From: Codonopsis lanceolata
Lineage: Eukaryota; Streptophyta; Magnoliopsida; Asterales; Campanulaceae
Length of the DNA: 64,000 nt
Assembly: GCA_013146195.2 (NCBI GenBank)
Contig: CM028377.1
Location: forward strand, 5,494,239-5,558,238
Direction: 5' to 3'
The notes under the pieces are model-generated. The model saw nothing but the letters and a program-made list of their open reading frames with translations. It had not been told where the DNA came from and searched no databases. Shown one piece after another: positions 11,512 to 22,639 of this stretch. Each line of letters starts with the position of its first letter. Within the stretch, counting starts at the first letter, position 1. The translations under genes were made by a program, and so were the position numbers.

Positions 11512-11896
11512 TTTTGAGTAAATTAGATTAAAAAAAAAAAACCTCGGCATATTTTATCTTTTGTGAATTGAACCTTGTATAATTATTTTTAGCTAATTAA
11601 ACCTTAGCCTATTTTATTTTTTAAAATTAAACCCTTCTGTTAGTTAGCCGTCTGAATAAGTAACAGAGATCAAATAGGTGGATGTTTTTTATGCAATTGG
11701 AGTCGAGTCAACGCCTATGTGATGCTGACGTGGAATGGGAGGGACCTATGCAAATTGTATTTTTTTCAAATTAAACCTCTCCTACACATATATTTTCAAA
11801 CTCAAATAAATTAAATCATTTCATTCTCTTTCGTTTCAAAAAAAAATTTATAATGTTATTATTATTACCACTATTATTACTATTAAGATTATTAAT

Positions 11897-11942
<46 letters not shown>

Positions 11943-11943
11943 C

Positions 11944-11976
<33 letters not shown>

Positions 11977-12259
11977 GACTATCAAAATGACTACTATTAC
12001 TACTACAATTTCACAAAAGTATTAAAATGTTACCTTTTTGAAATATTTAAAATTAAAATTTTAGTATTAGATTTTATGAATATAATATATTTTTTGATCT
12101 TTTAGACATGATTTTTTAAAAGAAACGTTTGGTATTATTTATATATAATAATAATAATATTGACATAAATTACTTCATTTGTTCCTAAATAATTTTCCTA
12201 CAACTTACGCTTTTTATAAATAAAATAATGCATGTTAAATTTCAATTTTTGAGAATCAC
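11512..12259. repeat. Dispersed ~740-base repeat, copy 2
   Basis: Homologous along its length to 6507-7247 and to 45766-46507 (reverse). The central trinucleotide tract differs (mixed AAT and ATT at 11897-11977). Confidence 0.75.
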
Positions 12260-12548
12260 TCAATTTGACTAAAAAATATAAACTAGAAGATAAAGTGTTA
12301 GTGAAAAAATAAAGTGTTTATTTAAAACATAAAGTGTTTTTTCACTAACATTATTTAATTGAAAATCACTTAGTGTTTAGATTAAATAAAATGTTAATTT
12401 TCCGCATAAAAATTAGAGTAAAAAACATTTTATTTTAGATCTTTTTATTCTGGCACGGATCAGACTATTTAACGTGGTTTTTTTTCCCCCAATTAGATTG
12501 CAATGATGTTGATACCGAGATGAATGAATTCAATTTCAAGTATTTAAG

Positions 12549-12552
<4 letters not shown>

Positions 12553-12608
<56 letters not shown>
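12553..12608. repeat. Compound (AC)n(AT)n microsatellite
   Basis: An AC run followed directly by an AT run; the inverted right-arm version is at about 45422-45472. Confidence 0.95.
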
Positions 12609-12802
12609 GAGAATTACATTGTTACATGTTAGACTATTTAGAACAATAAATATCCCAACCATTATTATTCTTTCAAACCATTTAAATCAATGAGAACAAT
12701 TTAAATGCATATGATGAATGTATTAACTACAAAGCAGCTTCTCAGACATCTAATCATAATGAAAACTACAAATTTCTTTTGTACATAATTTGATAAGAAA
12801 TA

Positions 12803-13061
12803 CTCTTTCGTCCCTAAATTATTTTCCTAGTTAACCCGGCGCACGGATTAAGAAAACCAAATTGACTTGATTGATTATTTATATTGGTTTAATGTGTACT
12901 TTCTTTTAAAACTCATGTATATGTAGCCCATAATTAAAGTAGGATGAAAAAGTAAGGGTAAAGTGGTAAAGTGATGTTCTAAAAAGATAAGTTTCAAACT
13001 GAACAATTATTTTGGGACAGACAAAAAAATAAAAGGAGGACGATAATTTAGGAACGGGGGA
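12803..13061. mobile_element. Stowaway-like (Tc1/mariner) MITE, left arm
   Basis: Ends CTCTTTCGTCCCTAAATTAT and the complement (taatttaggaacggggg) are decayed Stowaway-type termini (CTCCCTCCGTCCC), with TA at the left edge. The same insertion is present in the right arm at 44823-45053, so it predates the duplication. Related to 63432-63689. Confidence 0.72.
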
Positions 13062-14092
13062 AATTATTTTTTTAAACAAAATATCAAATTATAACAGTTA
13101 TTTATTCGGCTCGTGGGCTAACCCTACAGCCCATCAGACTAGCCCTAACGCGCCATGAACCTATCGGTCCGGCCTATTAGCCCTAAACTTAAACCCAAAT
13201 ATCTCTAATAGCCCCTATTGTCCATAAAGTAACTACCCTCAAATAAGGGGTGGTGCGAAGGAGGCTCGCATAGCATACTTGAAAGTGAAATTTAAATTTG
13301 CCTATTAAATGCCCAGTTAAACACTAAAGGATAAGTATTTTTGTAGGATCATCTCATCAATCCTTAATCCATAAGGCGTAAATTTACTTTCTTAAAGTTT
13401 AACCCACCAATTTACGATGAGTTAGATAAAAAGAATGTCTTTTACAAAAATATCCATAAGATTATTATACATAAGTTTTTGCCAATACTAAATACCAGTA
13501 AATGTCTACTATCAAACAATGAGCTCTATTTGTTGAGTTTGAGATGAAGGATTCTCGCTCAAACCCCCCTTCGCATGCTTCAAAGTGAGATTTAATCTTT
13601 CTTGCTAAATACCAAATCCTGACCAATATTTGTCTACAGTCAAACAATGAACATATTATACTTCCTCCATTTTAGACGCTATTCAATTTTTGGATATCTT
13701 ACTAAAAAATTTCACTTTCAAATATGAGTGCATGAAAGTGTCATAATATCAGTTATTTGTTACTAAAAATAGGTAATATTTTTTTAATAACTTTCACTTT
13801 CAAATGGGAACTCATTGCCCCGAACATATTTTGAAACATCAAAAGCTATACATTAAGTTCCTAACAAATTCCCTCTTTCTCATGTTTCTACAAACGTGGT
13901 CCTTTCTTCATTGTCTTAAAAAAATATGTTTCTTTTTTATCCCTAGTTTTTATCGGCGAAGGTCGTACATATAGAAGGTTTACGGTATTTTACAACTCAA
14001 TATAATCTAGAAAAGTCAAATCCTTTGGGACAAGTCGTTTTTAGCCAACTTCACCCTTTTCTTCGGTGTGCTCATTATCATATATTTCCTCC

Positions 14093-14589
14093 TGGTAGTA
14101 ATTGAGCTTGTGGCCTGATTATTTACTTTCGCCCACATATAATATATTTATATTATTATTGGTTAATTAGTTTCCTAAACGGAAGGGGTTTGGGATTAAA
14201 CTAACTTAACCTACAAAAAAAATATGATTTCTTGGTAATAATATAAATATGACAACTAAAGGGGTAAAACTCTAACGCCTAATAGAAGAACACGTCTTCT
14301 ATAGATTGGTTGCCCCCTCTTTCTCTCCTAATTCTATCTCACCAAATACTCTCTCTAGCCTAACCATCAAGAGACTTGAATTTGCGGTGTGAACCAATAT
14401 TAAAATTCGTGCAACGTGATATCAATCCGACGAGAGAGACTTGCAGGATTCTTGATCGTGACATACGAAGATCGTAGCTTAAGCGAAATTCTTCCGCTTC
14501 GCTCAAAGTTCAAATTCGCACAAGCTATGTAACTCATGATTACTGTTTGATATCGAACTTGAGTGATATATGTTTAGATATATCCTTCA
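14093..14589 (+). repeat. 5' LTR of left copia3
   Basis: It starts TGGTAGTAATTGAGCTTGTG and ends atatatccttca, one base before the primer-binding site. It is homologous to 43014-43508 (reverse) and, more distantly, to 56737-57216 (reverse). Confidence 0.82.
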
Positions 14590-14590
14590 T

Positions 14591-14603
14591 TGGTATCAGA
14601 GCC
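14591..14603 (+). promoter_or_regulatory. Primer-binding site for initiator tRNA-Met
   Basis: TGGTATCAGAGCC is complementary to the 3' end of plant initiator tRNA-Met. It primes minus-strand synthesis in copia elements, and it fixes the LTR end and the plus orientation. Confidence 0.92.
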
Positions 14604-15941
14604 TATATGCTTGATTGCTCGTTTCGTTATACCATGAATTGCATGCTTTTGTTTTGAGTTTGTTTAAAAGTTTTACCCGATAACGAACCAAATGAGTTTT
14701 ATTATTTTATATGTAAAACATTTTTATTTTCGAGAAAAATTTATATGTCTAAGTTTCCTATGACGAGGCGAACAGCATAATAAATTCTCGTTGAAATCCA
14801 TTGGATATTTTTCAAAATATCGCAAACCCAAGTTTTGTTGAAAATTGTTTTTTCTCAAACTTTGCATGCTGTTATGACCTGTTTGTATTCTGTAAAACCG
14901 TGGTTTTATAGAATTTCCTTGTAGTACTCCGCGAGAGCTTTCCAACAACATATTATATGCTTAATTTGGACTTGAAATGAACGTTTTACGGCCTCGCGAA
15001 GTTGGCTCGCGGATCACGTTCGCGAATCGATTTTTAGGGTTGAAAAATTGACGTCCTACAAACCCCACTCTCTGTCTCGATGTACGTGCTTTTTGTGGCA
15101 CACCTTTCGATGTAAAAAGTACATGACTGAAAAGTACTCGACGAGACGAATCCAACGCCACCGTCCGCGACCTCATCGGAGCACCGGAAGGCGGTGCGTG
15201 GAGCCCACTCTCCGGCTGGGCGCGTGGGAAGGCAGCGTAGAAGACCAGTCAACTGTTCATTGGTCAACGGTCAAACATTTGATTGATGACGTGTCTGCCA
15301 TGTCACCTGCCATATCAACAAGTGGGGGCCTACTTTAGTGACTCAGTTTTGATGACGTCAGCCTTGCCACGTCGGCCTAGCATTCGATCGTCGGCTTCTC
15401 ACGGAAGCCCACACATGCAGTGGCGCTGGCGTGCGGCGGCGTTCTCGGACCTCCGTTTTTGAAACGACGGCACGTCTGGAAGTTTTTTGGCCTTCTGAGT
15501 CTAATGAAGGCCTCTGTTTTGATCAATTCAGCCTCGAAATATTTGTTTTTTCTTTTTTAGTGTATAAAAACATGTTTTTTGATTTTTTAAAAATTCAAAA
15601 ATAATATCCAGGAGTTGTTTTGTCATTCATGTTTAGGGTAAGGAAGCTGTTCGAAATTTTTAAAATTCTTTGTGAATTTTATTCAGTAGTGAAAATAATT
15701 ATGTACATGATATGTGCTTGATGGATTTGTTCTATCTTATTTCTTTTGTTTAAATTATCAATTTATGAAAATTTTCACGTTGTGCATACTTTGGTTGTGA
15801 TTACGAGTCTCGCGGATTTTCTCTCCTTATGTGTATGATGTGATTATATTTAGTAATTGATTTTTTAGAACAAAAGTGAATCGAAATATATATATATATA
15901 TATGCTTATATCTTATTTTTTTTGCAATAAATTGTAGTGAA
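14604..15941 (+). other. copia3 untranslated leader (left)
   Basis: About 1.3 kb between primer site and gag ATG with no supported coding frame. It is matched in reverse by 41695-43000. Short open frames on both strands around 14960-15340 are not conserved as protein. It ends in a short AT run just before gag. Confidence 0.6.
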
Positions 15942-18335
15942 ATGGTTTCTAAGAATGTAATCGCTGACCTTAATAAGGGTGAGAAATTGGATGGCACAAA
16001 CTATAGTGTTTGGCACAGGAAAATCACATATTGGCTAAACGAACAAGAGGTTCTGGACAACCTAGATATTATGATGGAAGAACCAGAGATGGGTAATTTG
16101 ACCATCACTCAACATCGCCAGAAAATGCAGGAATTCCTTATATGGAAAAAAAAGATCGATGTTCACACTTTACTATGCTGAGTAACATGCATAATGATCC
16201 GATTGGCGAGTTTGAGGATTGTCTGACTGCAAAACAAATGTGGAATGACATTAAACACATTTATGAGAATACTTCTGCTACAAAGTTGAGAACTTTGACT
16301 TACAAGTTTGAAAGCTATAAGATTGACCAGAAACGTTACATTCTTGAACAACTACGCGAGATGTTCGGAATGATTTGTGTTCTTAAGGCTGCTGGTTCTA
16401 TCTTATCTAATGAACAACAAGTTCAAGCGGTGATTCGTTCACTGCCTAACTCTTGGAGTAGTTTGAGGCGTATCTTGACTCATGCAGACTCCATTTAGAT
16501 ATTTGCAGATGTATCTCGCCATGATGAGCTTGACGATAAGTGTCATGAAGCGAATCGCGCGATAAGTGTTTCGACTCATGATCTTGCTCTTGTTTCCCTT
16601 GAGGGTCTGCGTAAGTCATATGGGCAACGCAAGAAACAAACTAAAGGCAAGAAGACTCAGAATTTGGGCCCCAAAAGTGACAAGATTGCTAAACGTAGTA
16701 GAGGCAAAAATAATATTGCTAAGCAGAAGTGCTACAACTGTGGTGCCTTGGGTCATTTTACTTGGACTTGTCCTAAGCCCAAGAAGGTATCCCTTAATCC
16801 TATCTCCATGCAAAGTTATGTTTGCTCTCATGTTTTATTAGCTGGCTCTCTTTCTGTGTGGATTGTAGACTCAGGCTCAACTAAACATGTGACAAGGGGT
16901 CGAGAAGGATTTGTAGATTATCGAAAAGTTCCAGCAGGTACAAGAAGAATTTTCATGGGAAACAGTTCGTCTGTTGAAGTCAAAAGAGTTGGCTCATACT
17001 AACTTCAATTGCGGAGTGGACGCACATTGACTATTCATGAAGTTCTTTATGCACCTGGAATTCGACATAATCTATTATCAGTAGTACAATTGCTAGAACA
17101 TGGATATTCTTTTAATTTTAGTGATGATCACTTGGATATTTGTTTTGGTGATGAGATTTTGGGACATGGTTTTTTGTCAGATAATTTATTTAAATTAGAT
17201 TTGTTGAATTCACATAATTCTTCTTCTTGTATGGTTTATGATGATTCTAATTCTGAGTTATGGCATGCTAGACTTGGACATATAAGAAAAGATAGGATGA
17301 CGAGATTGGCTAGAGAAGGCCTATTGGGGTCTCTCAAAGTCAACCTACCCTTGTGTGAATCTTGTTTGGCGGGGAAAAGCTTGCTTGCGAAAGCCTTTTG
17401 GTAAGGCAAAAAGAGCCACACATCCATTAGAGTTAGTCAATTCAGACATTTGCGGACCAATGAATGTTAAAGCATGTCATGGAGCTTCCTATTTTCTCAC
17501 TTTTATCGATGACTACACACGTTATGGTTATGTTTACCTTATTTCTCACCGCGATGAAGCTCTCAAGTGTTTTGAGCGCTTTCTCGCAGAGGTTGAGAAT
17601 CAAAATAATAAAAACTTAAAAACTTTTAGAACTGATCGAGGCCGTGAATATTTATCTGATCAATTTAAAGAATTGTGTAAGAAAAAGGGAATACTGTGAG
17701 ACAATTGACAATTCTAGAACTCTACAACAAAATGGTGTTGCGAGCGAAGGAATCGAACATTGTTGGAAATGGTTAGGTCGATGATGGCACAGAGCCAACC
17801 TCCCAATTTCGTTTTGGGGGGATGCGCTAATAGCGCCTAAATACTTAACTGAGTGCCTTCTAAGTCAGTTCCCACAACCCCTTATGAACTTTGGAAAGGT
17901 AAGAGGCCTAAATTGGGGCATCTTCATCCTTGGGGTTGTGCAGGTTACATCCATAGTACCTCTAATAAGTTTGAAAAACTAGGCCCTAGAGGAAACAAGT
18001 GTGTTTTCATAAGGTATTCAGATACCTCAAAGGGTTATGTTATGTACGGTGGAAAACGCGTAGGAATGGCGAAGCAGTCGCACAATGTTGATTTCATTGA
18101 GAGTGATTTCCCACAGGTAGGTGAATTTAGGAAAGACTTTGAACTTTTTGAAATGGAAGAAGAACATATGACATCTTTTGGCAAAGCTGGGGAATTGCCT
18201 CAACCTAATCCTACGGTACAATATGAGGTTGAGCCTATGAAAGTCACCAATGTGAGTCAAGGTGATCTTCATCCGAGTGGGAGTACGGATTCTAGTGGGA
18301 GTCTGATACTAGAAAGAAGTAAACGTGGAGTCTCC
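15942..18335 (+). pseudogene. copia3 gag-protease-integrase, left copy, multiply broken
   Basis: Gag begins MVSKNVIADLNKGEKLDGTN at 15942. A one-base difference in the A-run near 16150 shifts the frame relative to the right-arm copy. Further breaks are TAG for CAG after HADSI (about 16497), TAA for CAA near 17001, an indel in the integrase zinc region near 17390 and another near 17695. Still readable are the zinc knuckle CYNCGALGHFTWTC (about 16730), the protease site DSGSTKH with an intact DSG triad (about 16870), GAG-pre-integrase WHARLGHIRKDR, and integrase NSDICGP and FRTDRGREY. It ends in SKRGVSM at the array border. Non-functional, and more decayed than the right-arm copy. Confidence 0.86.
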
Positions 18336-19289
18336 ATGCTCATATTCGAATTCGAATCCTTATCGAATTAAAAAAAATAGTATTCGAATTTGAATATTTT
18401 AAATACGAATACCGAATTTCGAATACGAATATCGAATCGGCTCAAAATAATTTTATTTATTTACACCCTTACTTGGGAATGTGGAGAGGTGGAGTTACAG
18501 CAAGGAAGGGAGTGAGGTTCCTTTCATTTTGAGAAAGAGACATATTGTACCTTTTGTATTTTGAGAATTAATATTTTGTACTAAAAGATGATTAACATTT
18601 AGTCCCCTTTGTTTAGAAAAAAATTCCTCCAACGCTAAGCTCAAGTTTTGTAAACACATAAGCGTAAAAGGGTTTCTCGTCACCATTTATATAAATATAA
18701 ACACATTCCTCAAAAAGCAAAAAAAATAAAATTAAAAAAAAATCACCTTTCTTTAAAGAAACCAGAAGTAATTTTTCTTCCATTGCGCTTTCTCCTTCCC
18801 ATTGCTCTCACCTTCTCCACTCCAAGCTTCTCCATTGGCCGACGACTCCATCCGTGCAATTCTCCATTTTCGTAACTGCATCCTGCGAGACAAACTAAAC
18901 CGGACTTCGCAATTCTCCAGTCCGACTTCAATTCTCTTCCTCCGGTCGCCAACGACTCTCTCTCTCTCTTTCTCTCTCGCCTCTCCACTAAAGGTATTCT
19001 TATTTATTAAACTTTTTAATTTCATTCTCTACTCTCACGCACATTTCGTTTATTATTCAAATATTAAAATTGATTCGTATTAGATTTGAAATTGATATTT
19101 GAATTATTCGATACTATTTTAGTATTTGATTCGAAATTTTATTTCTGATTTTTGTTTTTTACAAAATTTGTTTATCAAACAATGATTCGAGTATTTGATT
19201 CAATACTATTCAACTTTTTTACTCGACTATTCGATTTAAGTATTCAAATTTTAAATATGAAGTAAATACGAATAAAAATTAAGGTTTTT

Positions 19290-19330
<41 letters not shown>

Positions 19331-19985
19331 ATATATCTTATTCGTGAATATTCGATTCGAATACCTCCATGCTCGTATTCGAATTCGAAACCTTATCGAA
19401 TAAATAAAATAGTATTTGAATTTGAATATTTTAAATACGAATACCGAATTTCGAATACGAATATCGAATCGGCTCAAAATTATTTTATTTGTTTACACCC
19501 TTACTTGGGAACGTGGAGGGGTGGAGCTACAACAAGGAAGGGAGTGGGGTTCCTTTCATTTTGAGAAAGAGACATATTGTACCTTTTGTATTTTGAGAAT
19601 TAATATTTTGTACTAAAAGATGATTAACATTTAGTCCCCTTTGTTTAGAAAAAAAAATTCCTCCAACGCTAAGCTCAAGTTTTCGTAAACACATAAGCGC
19701 AAAAGGGTTTCTCGTCACCATTTATATAAATATAAACACATTCCTCAAAAAGCAAAAAAATTAAAATTAAAAAAAATCACCTTTCTTTAAAGAAACCAGA
19801 AGTAATTTTTCCTCCATTGCGCTTTCTCCTTCCCATTGCTCTCACCTTCTCCACTCCATAATTCTCCATTGGCCGACGACTCCATCCGTGCAATTCTCCA
19901 TTTTCGTAACTTCATCCCACGAGACAAACTAAACCGGACTTTGCAATTCTCCAGTCCGACTCCATTCTCTTCTTCCGGCCGCCAA

Positions 19986-20022
<37 letters not shown>

Positions 20023-21037
20023 TCTCTACTAAAGGTATTCTTATTTATTAAACTTTTTAATTTCATTCTCTACTCTCTCCCTCATTTCATTTATTATTCA
20101 AATATTAAAATTGATTCGTATTAGATTTGAAATTGATATTCAAATTATTCGATACTATTTTAGTATTCGATTCGAAATTTTATTTCTAATTTTTACTTTT
20201 TTACAAAATTTGTTTATCAAACAATGATTCGAGTATTTGATTCAATACTATTCAACTTTTTTACTCGACTATTCGATTTGAGTATTCAAATTTTAAATAT
20301 GAAGTAAATACGAATAAAAATTAAGGTTTTTTTCCTAACTTAACCATATATATATTTATTAAATATATTCAATATATATCTTATTCGAATAATATTCGTG
20401 AATATTCGAATCGAATACCTCCATGCTCGTATTCGAATTCGAATCCTTATCGAATAAAAAATAGTATTCGAATTTGAATATTTTAAATACGAATACCGAA
20501 TTTCGAATACGAATATCGAATCGGCTCAAAATTATTTTATTTGTTTACACCCTTACTTGGGAACGTGGAGGGGTGGAGCTACAACAAAGAAGGGAGTGGG
20601 GTTCCTTTCATTTTGAGAAAGAGACATATTGTACCTTTTATATTTTGAGAATTAATATTTTGTACTAAAAGATGATTAACATTTAGTCACCTTTGTTTAG
20701 AAAAAAAATTCCTCCAACGCTAAGCTCAAGTTTTCGTAAACACATAAGCGCAAAAGGGTTTCTCGTCACCATTTATATAAATATAAACACATTCCTCAAA
20801 AAGCAAAAAAATTAAAATTAAAAAAAATCACCTTTCTTTAAAGAAACCAGAAGTAATTTTTCCTCCATTGCGCTTTCTCCTTCCCATTGCTCTCACCTTC
20901 TCCACTCCATGCTTCTCCATTGGCCGACGACTCCATCCGTGCAATTCTCCATTTTCGTAACTTCATCCCACGAGACAAACTAAACCGGACTTCGCAATTC
21001 TCCAGTCCGACTCCAATTCTCTTCTTCCGGCCACCAA

Positions 21038-21075
<38 letters not shown>

Positions 21076-22062
21076 ACTAAAGGTATTCTTATTTATTAAA
21101 CTTTTAATTTCATTCTCTACTCTCTCCCACATTTCGTTTATTATTCAAATATTAAAATTGATTCGTATTAGATTTGAAATTGATATTCGAATTATTCGAT
21201 ACTATTTTAGTATTCGATTCGAAATTTTATTTCTGATTTTTGGTTTTTACAAAATTTGTTTATCAAACAATGATTCGAGTATTTGATTCAATACTATTCA
21301 ACTTTTTTACTCGACTATTCGATTTGAGTATTCAAATTTTAAATATGAAGTAAATACGAATAAAAATTAAGGTTTTTTTTTTCCTAACTTAACCATATAT
21401 ATTTATTAAATATATTCAATATATATCTTATTCGAATAATATTCGTGAATATTCGAATCGAATACCTCCATGCTCGTATTCGAATTCGAATCCTTATCGA
21501 ATAAAAAAATAGTATTCGAATTTGAATATTTTAAATACGAATACCGAATTTCGAATACGAATATCGAATCGGCTCAAAATTATTTTATTTGTTTACACCC
21601 TTACTTGGGAACGTGGAGGGGTGGAGCTACCGCAAGGAAGGGAGTGGGGTTCTTTTCATTTTGAGAAAGAGACATATTGTACCTTTTGTATTTTGAAAAT
21701 TAATATTTTGTACTAAAGGATGATTAACATTTTGTCCCCTTTGTTTAGAAAAAAATTCCTCCAGCGCTAAGCTCAAGTTTTCGTAAACACATAAGCGCAA
21801 AAAGGTTTCTCGTCACCATTTATATAAATATAAACACATTCCTCAAAAAGCAAAAAATTAAAAAAAAAAATCACCTTTCTTTAAAGAAACCGAAGTAATT
21901 TTTTCCTCCATTGCTTTCTCCTTCCCATTGCTCTCACCTTCTCCACTCCATGCTTCTCCATTGGCCGACGACTCCATCCGTGCAATTCTCCATTTCGTAA
22001 CTTCATCCCACGAGACAAACTAAACCGGACTTCGCAATTCTCCGACTCAATTCTCTTCTTCC

Positions 22063-22104
<42 letters not shown>

Positions 22105-22635
22105 TCTCTACTAAAGGTATTCTTATTTATTAAACTTTTTAATTTCATTCTCTACTCTCTCCCACATTTCATTTATTAGTCAAATATTAAAATTGATTCA
22201 TATTAGATTTGAAATTGATATTCAAATTATTTGATACTATTTTTGATTCGAAATTTTATTTCGATTTTTGTTTTTACAAAATTTGTTTATCAAACAATGA
22301 TTCGAGTATTTGATTCAATACTATTCAATTTTTTTACTCGACTATTCGATTTGAGTATTCAAATTTTAAAAATAAAGTAAATACGAATAAAAATTAAGGT
22401 TTTTTTTCCTAACTTAACCATATATATTTATTAAATATATATTTATTCAATATATTCAATATATATTTTATTCGATTAATATTTGTGAATATTTGAATCG
22501 AATACATCCATGCTCGTATTTGAATTCAAATCCTTATCGAATAAAAAAAATAGTATTCGAATTTGAATATTTTAAATAAGAATACCGAATTTCGAATCAC
22601 GAATATCAAATCACTCAAAAATTATTTTATTTGTT
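18336..22635. repeat. Tandem array of ~1.05 kb units, block 1 (four units and a partial fifth)
   Basis: Units start with ATGCTCGTATTCGAATTC at about 18338, 19370, 20422, 21469 and 22510. The last is cut at 22635 by the gypsy LTR. Each unit has the same order: TTCGAA-rich head; tacttgggaacgtgg; cattttgagaaagagacata; a TATA-like box (atttatataaatataaac); a C/T-rich exon-like stretch; a (CT)n tract of variable length; CTAAAG|GTATTCTT resembling a splice donor; then an AT-rich tail packed with ATTCGA motifs. Unit 1 has an extra AT run (19291-19324). No frame is conserved in a protein-like way. Class unknown. Confidence 0.92.
18686..18995 (+). promoter_or_regulatory. Representative promoter-exon-donor cassette in array unit 1
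   Basis: The TATA-like tttatataaatataaac (18686-18702) is followed by a C/T-rich stretch typical of a plant 5' untranslated exon (18770-18985) and a donor-like CTAAAG|GTATTC. The same cassette recurs in each full unit (TATA-like at about 19719, 20771, 21816, 30914). At about 31946 the TATA core has become atttaaataaat. That it is transcribed is inference. Confidence 0.4.
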
Positions 22636-22639
22636 TCTT

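Larger units (their letters stand above)
12520..13190. repeat. Inverted repeat flanking the F-box gene, right copy
   Basis: Reverse complement of 9060-9680; see that copy for shared landmarks. It has the AC/AT microsatellite and the Stowaway-like MITE, which the left copy lacks in this form. Confidence 0.7.
11125..14092. other. AT-rich spacer of left arm, no gene
   Basis: No coding region is supported. It holds repeat copy 2 (11512-12259), an AC/AT microsatellite (12553-12607), a Stowaway-like MITE (12803-13061) and the right copy of the F-box-flanking inverted repeat (12520-13190). The remainder is matched base-for-base by eye, with scattered differences, to 43509-49246. Confidence 0.7.
14093..18335 (+). 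mobile_element. copia3, left-arm copy: 3'-truncated Ty1/copia element
   Basis: 5' LTR at 14093-14589, tRNA-Met primer-binding site at 14591-14603, a 1.3 kb untranslated leader, then gag, protease and integrase. It stops after the integrase and before reverse transcriptase, where it runs into the tandem array at 18336. There is no RT, RNase H or 3' LTR. The same truncated element is in the right arm (39266-43508) with the same end point, so truncation preceded the duplication. The LTR start is set by alignment with the LTR at 56737-57216. Confidence 0.86.
10331..18350. repeat. Left arm of large inverted segmental duplication
   Basis: This arm matches 39259-56099 in reverse order and orientation. 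It starts inside the F-box gene (actttattag, matched at 56090-56099) and ends just after copia3 enters the tandem array (ctccatgctcatattcg, matched by cgaatacgagcatggag at 39262-39278). All landmarks in between are collinear: the F-box 3' part, the ATT run, the AC/AT run, a Stowaway-like MITE, the copia3 LTR, its leader and its gag-pol. The left arm has the empty sites for the right-arm insertions at 11042-11049, 11099-11103, 11354/11355 and 13854-13856. Confidence 0.9.

Noticed and set aside
13650..13830. Possible MITE (acttcctccattttagacgc) in both arms
   Set aside because: Only one end is convincing; no matching opposite end or target duplication found.
15048..15338. 96-codon frame in the copia3 leader, with a similar frame in the right arm (42037-42555)
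   Set aside because: The two copies open to different lengths and differ by stops and indels; the leader is not coding in related copia elements. Worth a glance only because both arms stay partly open.
18802..19083. Repeated ~70-93 codon open frames (LSPSPL.ASPLADDSIRAILHF...) in each array unit
   Set aside because: They start at TTG, not ATG, run into the (CT)n tract and across the donor-like site, and vary in frame between units. They look like an untranslated exon rather than a protein.
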